Below the pieces are notes generated by a model that was given only the letters and a program-made list of their open reading frames with translations, searched no databases and was not told the DNA's origin. Both the position numbers and the translations under genes were made by a program. DNA of 12,522 nt, from the NCBI GenBank assembly GCA_016758965.1, contig JAEPRB010000582.1:1-12522 (forward strand). Reading direction: 5' to 3'. This document shows positions 8,201-12,522 of this stretch, piece after piece. Origin of the DNA: Circinella minor. Lineage: Eukaryota > Mucoromycota > Mucoromycetes > Mucorales > Lichtheimiaceae. Positions within the stretch are counted from its first letter, which is position 1, and each line of letters starts with the position of its first letter.

Positions 8201-8272
8201 ATCCTTTTATATATAATTCTTTTATATATGATTCTTTTATATATGATTCTTTTATATATGATTCTTTTAATG
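8201..8272. repeat. 15-bp tandem repeat, about five units
   Basis: Units ATTCTTTTATATATG are at 8216, 8231 and 8246. A variant precedes them at 8201 and a truncated unit begins at 8261. It sits just outside copy 1 of the dispersed repeat and directly upstream of the transposase frame. Confidence 0.9.
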
Positions 8273-8287
8273 ATTTATAATTAATGA

Positions 8288-8824
8288 TTATTCTTCTACA
8301 AGAGTGTATTTGTTGATGAAGCTTGTCTTACTTGCTATCGCTTCAAATGCCGTAGTGTTAACATCAAAATTTTGGGTGCTCTCACTGGTGATGGTGTTGC
8401 TAATCTGAGTTTTATAAGACCACAAAAAGATGTGGCATCAAAGAAATCTAAATTTCGCAGTAGTGATTTTGTTGAATTTTTGGAGGCACTATTGAAGTTT
8501 CTCAAGGAAACTGGAAAGGGCGGAAGATATTTGGCCATAGATAATGCAGCCACCCATAGAACACAAAAGGTTAAGGATATTGTTGATAAAGAGGGCTTTC
8601 ATATACACTACCTTCCCTATTATTCATCCTTCTTAAACCCCATAGAAGGACTCTGGTCTAAGCTGAAAGCCGATGTGAAGAGCAACTTCAAGAAATCGGA
8701 AGATACTTTATTACCAATAATAATTAACTCTCCTAATCAAGTCACTGCTTAAGATTGCCAGGATTGGATCAGACACTCTCTTTTGTTTGTCCCTCACTGT
8801 ATTGATGGAGAGAAAATGCTGTAG
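8288..8824 (+). pseudogene. DD34E transposase catalytic domain, Tc1/mariner-IS630 (DDE_3)
   Basis: The frame is open from 8288, after a TGA at 8285. It carries the three catalytic carboxylates: D in SVFVDEACLT, D in RYLAIDNAATHR, and E in SFLNPIEGLWSKLK, with 34 residues between the second D and the E. NIKILGALTGDGVANLSF and the YLPYYSSFLNPIE block match the DDE superfamily endonucleases common in Mucoromycota. The segment between the first D and NIKILGAL looks ten or more residues short. A TAA at 8750-8752 interrupts a conserved tail: after SPNQVTA the frame continues DCQDWIRHSLLFVPHC to TAG 8822-8824. A possible poly(A) signal AATAAA is at 8875. A TTCTTCTACAAG acceptor at 8291-8302 could mark an exon start. 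Probably inactive. Confidence 0.85.
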
Positions 8825-9035
8825 TTGTTTTATCTTCTAATTTTTTCTTTTTGTATATTTAAATATGTTTCTTTAATAAATTATAAAATTTACAACATAA
8901 AAAGAAAAAGAAACTACTTTCTGTTTTGTTAGAAAATATGCCTTTAATAAGGGATTACAATCACATTTCCCAACTGCTATGAAATTCGTAATTCTGCTAT
9001 CAGCCTAAAATTACAAGGGCCATTGTAAATTTCCA
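8825..9035. other. 3' flank of the transposase
   Basis: This A/T-rich sequence contains AATAAA at 8875-8880. The string TTTCTTTAATAAATTA (from about 8869) resembles TTTCTTTAAATAAATTA near 6771, upstream of the HTH fragment. That could be a pair of element borders or chance in A/T-rich DNA. Confidence 0.35.
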
Positions 9036-9300
9036 CTTCTGCCAATCATGAAAATTACACCGTCAATCAAAAAAGACCCCCAATGCCAAAATGAAAAAAA
9101 GGCCCCGCCATCATGGGAAAAAAAGCCCTGCCAATCATTAGGAAAAATCCTGTATACTTCTTCTATATTTAAACACAGCTACTATATATAGTATATGCCC
9201 ACTATAGTTAGATAAGCGACTGAGGTTGCTTATCTTTAAAAAGGCCCCCCTACACCAAAATGAAAAAAAGCCCTGGGCAATGATTTAGAAAATTCTATAT
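9036..9300. repeat. Composite repeat field with CCAAAATGAAAAAAAG modules
   Basis: The 16-mer CCAAAATGAAAAAAAG occurs at 9086-9101 and 9255-9270, each preceded by a C5-C6 run and followed by G/C-rich GGCCCC or CCCTGG. GCCAATCAT occurs at 9041-9049 and within CTGCCAATCATTAGG near 9129, with a shortened form near 9107. The field has no coding frame and leads directly into the CpG-rich 13-mer array. Confidence 0.65.
9210..9235. other. 11-bp stem hairpin with TGAG loop
   Basis: AGATAAGCGAC (9210-9220) pairs with GTTGCTTATCT (9225-9235) around TGAG, with a single wobble pair. It is preceded by the palindromes CTATATATAG and ACTATAGT and followed by TTTAAAAA. Within the repeat field it may be the centre of a foldback unit. 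Confidence 0.65.
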
Positions 9301-9326
9301 AATGAAAAATCCTATATATTATGAGA

Positions 9327-9590
9327 CCGCGATGTTTCAAGAGACCTCAGTGTTTCGGGAGGCCGCAATGTTCCGTTAAAAAAAGTGCAAAGTTTGAAAA
9401 AAAAAAAATGAAAGTTTAAAAAAAAATTCCAGCATCAAGCTTTTGCGAGCCGCTTTGTTTCGGGGATGCAACGGTAATTAAGTATGCCGCGGTGTTCCGT
9501 TAAGAAATGGCCGCAATGTTTCGATAAACCGCGGTGTTCCGTTAGACAAAACCGCGTTGTTCCGTCCTAAAATTAGGGCGCAATATTCCG
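9327..9590 (+). repeat. Nine degenerate copies of a CpG-rich 13-mer (CCGCRRTGTTYCG)
   Basis: Copies start at 9327, 9345, 9363, 9450, 9487, 9511, 9529, 9552 and 9578. A tenth, identical to the 9552 copy, is at 9980-9992. Three of the intervals are exactly 18 bp (9327-9345, 9345-9363, 9511-9529), suggesting a decayed 18-bp minisatellite whose unit ends in TTA-rich linker. Variants differ mainly by C/T at the TTYCG position and by G/A/T at the two R positions, as expected for C-to-T decay. All copies are on the same strand. Frames through the repeats are broken by stops. Confidence 0.85.
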
Positions 9591-10074
9591 TGTAAATATT
9601 AAAGCTACAAACATTACAGTAAATTGATATTTTGAACATATAACATTTATATAGGGCATATCGCTATATGTTTAGTATTAAATGGTGTGGTTATTATTTT
9701 TCAGTTTACTTTTTTAGATATAAAGCTTCAATGGTGTAAATAGCAGTTAGTAGCAGATCTAGCTCGGCTAACCACTTTTTGTTGCTTTATAAATAATTTT
9801 TATCATATAAATGGAACAAATTTGCGAAAAGTGCATACTTTGAATTTAATGTACATTCAACGTGGAAAACAATTATCGTGCAAAAATTTAGTTGCATAAA
9901 TTAATAACACATTAAATTGCAATTAACTCAAACTATTTTGTTTTTCATTTTTTATAGTTCAGTATTACGCTTCGTGGCCCCGCGTTGTTCCGGGACGTGC
10001 AGTATAAATTGCGGCGTGTGATTTTTGCAATTTCTTTTTGTAGTAGTGCTTTTACCTTATATCTTTGTTTTTAG
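9591..10074. other. A/T-rich spacer with an outlying 13-mer
   Basis: No coding frame is supported. CCGCGTTGTTCCG recurs at 9980-9992 in a small G/C-rich island (about 9967-10020). The right end has a pyrimidine-rich acceptor-like TTTGTTTTTAG ending at 10074. Confidence 0.5.
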
Positions 10075-10249
10075 ACATCACGAGCTACAGATTACTCCAA
10101 AGTTTATCGACTATAGTAGTACTGTTCTCATTAATGCACCTGTACCGTTTATCATTCAAGTAGAGAATGTGTTCTATCAGTAGAGTACATTGGAAGTAGT
10201 TATCCCTTATAGTCATATGACCACTTCCTTGCAGTACATTGAAGCATAG
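10075..10249 (+). pseudogene. Coding-like fragment with one in-frame TAG, unknown
   Basis: After an acceptor-like TTTTTAG (10074) the frame encodes HHELQITPKFIDYSSTVLIN then APVPFIIQVENVFYQ. A TAG at 10181-10183 interrupts it. The same frame continues STLEVVIPYSHMTTSLQYIEA to TAG 10247-10249. First codon positions are richer in G/C than third ones, favouring this strand over the equally open minus-strand frame (stop at 10085). The family is not recognised. The TAG could come from CAG by one C-to-T change, or the gene may end there. Confidence 0.35.
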
Positions 10250-10345
10250 AAAATAGTATATGTATAAAGAGAATATAGAAAACATACACACTATAAAAGT
10301 TAGATCAAGGGATATTATTAATAAATTGATTATATACTTAGTAAG

Positions 10346-10736
10346 TTATAGAGTATAAGGGGGGAAAGCTGAGTTTGGTTCATCTTCATTTGAGTCATTA
10401 TCAAGATGACGTAAATAATTAATTTCACACAGAATATCAATAAGAGTTAGATAGCCTATTTCTACTTGCTAATTAAGAAACTGATTTCAGAGCACAGAAG
10501 TTAGTTAATAATGTAATCTAGAGACTGGAGCTCTGTAAGCAATATTCATAGGAGGCCTGCTATTAGTTGTCTAGCCAAAAGTAACCTATTGGCTGTGCTG
10601 CTGTTAATAAAATTACCATAGCCGATATAGCCTTGAATGGCCACTTTAAATTATTTGAGGATAGATTATAGAATATGTGACATAATTTAAACTCCGACGT
10701 TCTTTTTATTGGCTTGGGTAATATAAGTGGGGCCAA
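10346..10736 (-). CDS. 3' end of an unknown two-exon gene
   Basis: The terminal exon (10346-10468, minus) reads QVEIGYLTLIDILCEINYL, then RHLDNDSNEDEPNSAFPPYT, and stops with TAA at 10346-10348. Codon positions show a clear coding pattern, with few G/C at third positions. It follows the acceptor TTCTTAATTAG, with TTAACTAAC upstream as branch site. A GTAATT donor at 10616 would give a 148-bp intron (10469-10616) and join in phase to an upstream exon ending at 10617. That exon encodes ILPKPIKRTSEFKLCHIL, then KWPFKAISAM. It opens from a long poly-T tract (minus strand) at 10735, so its 5' boundary is unknown and an insertion there may have cut the gene. The product ends in an acidic tail. No family is recognised. 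Confidence 0.45.
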
Positions 10737-10800
10737 AAAAAAAAAAAAAAAAAAAGAAAAAAAAAATGGCCTAAAGCGAAGCTGAGGGTTATTTTTTTTT
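10735..10800. repeat. Poly-A tract plus GCGAAGC foldback hairpin
   Basis: A run of 21 A, one G and ten more A (10735-10766) is followed by a hairpin. AATGGCCTAAAGC and GCTGAGGGTTATT pair with three wobbles and two mismatches around GAA, with GCGAAGC at 10776-10782, then a T run. The order A-run, hairpin, T-run matches the element at 342-380. It lies directly upstream of the minus-strand coding exon that ends near 10736 and may have disrupted that gene. Confidence 0.6.
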
Positions 10801-11133
10801 CAATCCAGATTATAAATGATGAGTAGAGTAAAAGGAGTATTAATTTAAGTAATGATATAAAATATTTTGAAGAAAATTAAAAGATAAAAATTAATAGCTA
10901 CGAAAAGAGTATGGCTTATATAGTAACGTAATATCTAGTTATTTCTGTTCCATTGGGGACACTTTTGTTTTCCTGTTTTGCCCTTACACGTTACACTTCT
11001 ACAGATCATGCAAGATTTAGCTTTTCATAAAGGTGGAAGGTCTGCTGTAGTGAATACTGTTGGGTGAGAAAGAAGGTTAGGGGATTGTGTATTATTCTGT
11101 TCAACATTGTTAGATAATGGCAAGGAAGGGGAA
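10801..11133 (+). other. Spacer with one exon-like piece (11005-11063)
   Basis: Most of this is A/T-rich. At 11005-11063 a 59-base segment sits between the acceptor CTTCTACAG and the donor GTGAGA. It encodes IMQDLAFHKGGRSAVVNTV without a stop. GTTACACT, the tip of the TIR seen at 1200, occurs 14 bases before the exon. No partner exon is found before the repeat that starts at 11134. Confidence 0.3.
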
Positions 11134-11655
11134 TAATCCTTAATTATAGATAAATTCATTAAATGATATATATTTAATAGTATTATATTTTAAAGATAGG
11201 ATAGAAAAGGTTAAATCTTTTGATATTTATATCTTTAATTGTTATATATAAAAAGAAAAAAATTAAAGTTTAATATTTTATAATGTTTTATCTTTATTAA
11301 AAATAATAATAAAATTATTCAAAAAATTTATTTTTTTTAGATAATTTATTAGTTTTTTAACCATTATTTTTTTAAAGGTTAATGATTAAAAAGGATGAAA
11401 CATATAAATAATATATCTTTAGATTGAAAAATATTTTTAGGATTAAACTTTTTAAGGATAAACTAATATGGAATGTTTGACTTTATCTGGACTGGTAAGG
11501 AGGACTCGACTCAGAATGGTAATGAGAACTCTTCCCTCTAATGTGTAAGTTCCCCCCCGGAAACTTATGCAGTGCTTTTTTTATTAAATTTTTTTCAAGA
11601 AAAAAAAATTCTGAATTCTCCATAAAAAATTTTAATTTTTGTCTTGGCAGAATTC
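11134..11655 (+). repeat. Dispersed ~525-bp A/T-rich repeat, copy 2
   Basis: This copy starts TAATCCTTAATTATA and ends near TTTTTGTCTTGG...AATTCAC. It aligns with 7667-8193 throughout, with best identity at AAGGATGAAACATATAAAT and TCTTTAGATTGAAAAA. It contains its own GTAAGTTCC...GGAAACTTA hairpin (about 11547-11570) at the position where copy 1 has a different short hairpin. The copy ends within two bases of the stop codon of the minus-strand exonuclease gene, so it probably supplies that gene's 3' flank. Confidence 0.75.
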
Positions 11656-12522
11656 ACAATGATATTACCTTGATAGATATTTCTTTTAAATGATATATCC
11701 TTAATGTTTTATTGTTATTGATTAGTTCCCCTGGTATTACTACCTGTTTTACAGTGATAATCACTTGTGATGCTGTTACTTTCTTTCCATTACATTTATC
11801 TTGTTGGCAACTAACTTCATCATATGCTGCAGCTTCAGTCATATGACCTGGGCTGTATGAAATACTTGTTCCTAGTATACATATAAATATTAACGTTATA
11901 AAATACATCATACTTATATTGAAAAGACGTAATTGTTATATATTAATATATACCTTTATTCACAGGCTTTTTTATCTTCTTTCCTACTACTTGCTTTTGC
12001 TTTACATTATTATATATTTCCAAACCAGCCCACACATCAAGGGCAGCATACTCTTTCTGTGCTGTAGATAATCAAAAAATATTGCTCCAATCACTACATC
12101 TTACATTATCATCTTTTGGAAGAAAACGTTCTAACACCCTAGCACAGATATCCGACAGGCTTATTCGCTGTGTGCTGATGAGTCCTCGTTCTCTGCAGAG
12201 TGCTGCAACATCGTATGCACCTCTGCAACTCACCGAAAAATCGCGCTCGATTTTTTTAAGGTCTTCTTATACCTTTCGTCCAACTTTGATAATTTTTGAA
12301 CTGGAGAGAACTTCGCTCAATGATGGTGGTAACTTATGAATCTGCCCAACACAATAAATGTCAACATTTCTGCTAGTAGCAATTTGTATTGTGCTGATTC
12401 TTCCAGGTCCATATCCTTCAATAACTGGCCATTCACAATCAAAACCTACTACCAATTCTTTTTTCTTATTTGTTCCTTCAACTTCTACTTGATCCAATAG
12501 ATCCTTAGCAGCTGATTCCATA
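11654..12522 (-). pseudogene. WRN-type DEDDy 3'-5' exonuclease, two in-frame stops, 5' end cut by window
   Basis: The fold belongs to the Werner/RNase D-like 3'-5' exonuclease family, which removes nucleotides from DNA or RNA 3' ends. Motif I is VVGFDCEWPV (D and E). Motif II is KVGRKV-stop-EDLKKIERDF (D). Motif III is QKEYAALDVWAGLEIY (Y and D). All DEDDy residues are kept. A TAA (12267-12269) stands just before EDL and a TGA (12072-12074) between SDWSNIF and LSTAQKEYAAL, in one uninterrupted alignable frame. Intron 11872-11953 (GTATAT...ACTAG) joins KKPVNKG in phase to the last exon (TSISYSPGHMTEAAAYDEVS, then SQVIITVKQVVIPGELI), ending TGA 11654-11656. An ATG at 12521 is available but the gene may begin outside the window. 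Single C-to-T changes from CAA and CGA would explain both stops. Confidence 0.8.
11872..11953 (-). other. 82-bp intron in the exonuclease gene
   Basis: On the minus strand it starts GTATAT after AATAAAG and ends TATACTAG. Phase 1 on both sides gives a clean GGA codon across the join. A competing acceptor at about 11913 (AATATAAG) would hit a stop at once, so the downstream site is preferred. Confidence 0.6.

Noticed and set aside
8335..8553. Minus-strand frame opposite the transposase
   Set aside because: Shadow of the DDE frame on the other strand.
10085..10291. Minus-strand 68-codon frame
   Set aside because: Its third codon positions are G/C-richest while the plus-strand frame on the same triplets shows the coding-type pattern. 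Not fully excluded, since it also looks protein-like.
12172..12205. CTGATGAGTCC, resembling the hammerhead ribozyme core
   Set aside because: No GAAAC core partner or closing stems follow. The bases are coding on the minus strand for the exonuclease (around GLISTQR), which explains the match.
12082..12339. Plus-strand frame opposite the exonuclease
   Set aside because: Shadow of the minus-strand gene, whose catalytic motifs are clear.

Overview
This window looks like nuclear DNA from an AT-rich eukaryote, most likely a filamentous or early-diverging fungus. The reasons are long A/T runs, short exons broken by small GT...AG introns (50 to 150 bp), at least one textbook intron with a TACTAAC branch site, and a DDE transposase and a Werner-type 3'-5' exonuclease of kinds that are common in Mucoromycota. 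GC-rich hairpin spacers and GGAT-type hexamer arrays in an AT-rich background suggest an arbuscular-mycorrhizal fungus (Glomeromycotina, Rhizophagus-like). That assignment is inference only. There are no bacterial operons, rRNA, tRNA or CRISPR arrays.

Layout. Bases 1-600 are repeats: a snap-back A/T inverted repeat, a 20-bp tandem duplication, foldback hairpins with a GCGAAGC core, and a GC-rich hairpin cluster. Bases 1200-4306 are bracketed by degenerate terminal inverted repeats, each with a GGAT-hexamer array just inside. The interior is AT-rich apart from a minus-strand remnant (1989-2397) that resembles a hAT dimerisation domain. Bases 4652-5352 hold a two-exon gene of unknown function whose reading frame is split by a 220-bp MITE-like element. 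Bases 5681-6526 contain isolated exon-like pieces. A Tc1/mariner-IS630 type transposase is present as separated fragments: an N-terminal helix-turn-helix at 6839-6993 and a DD34E catalytic part at 8288-8824. A dispersed repeat (copy 1, 7667-8193) and a 15-bp tandem repeat lie between them.

Bases 9036-9992 form a composite repeat field that ends in ten degenerate copies of a CpG-rich 13-mer. Bases 10075-11063 carry exon-like pieces on both strands, the best being a minus-strand two-exon 3' gene end (10346-10736). Copy 2 of the dispersed repeat (11134-11655) abuts the stop codon of a minus-strand DEDDy 3'-5' exonuclease gene (11654-12522). That gene runs off the right edge of the window and carries two in-frame stops.

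The genes do not form a pathway. The window reads as a transposon graveyard in which most coding pieces are decayed, with one or two possibly live small genes. The best leads are the CpG-rich 13-mer array, the GCGAAGC foldback family, the duplicated ~525-bp repeat, the MITE-split unknown gene, and the repeated nonsense changes in otherwise conserved frames.
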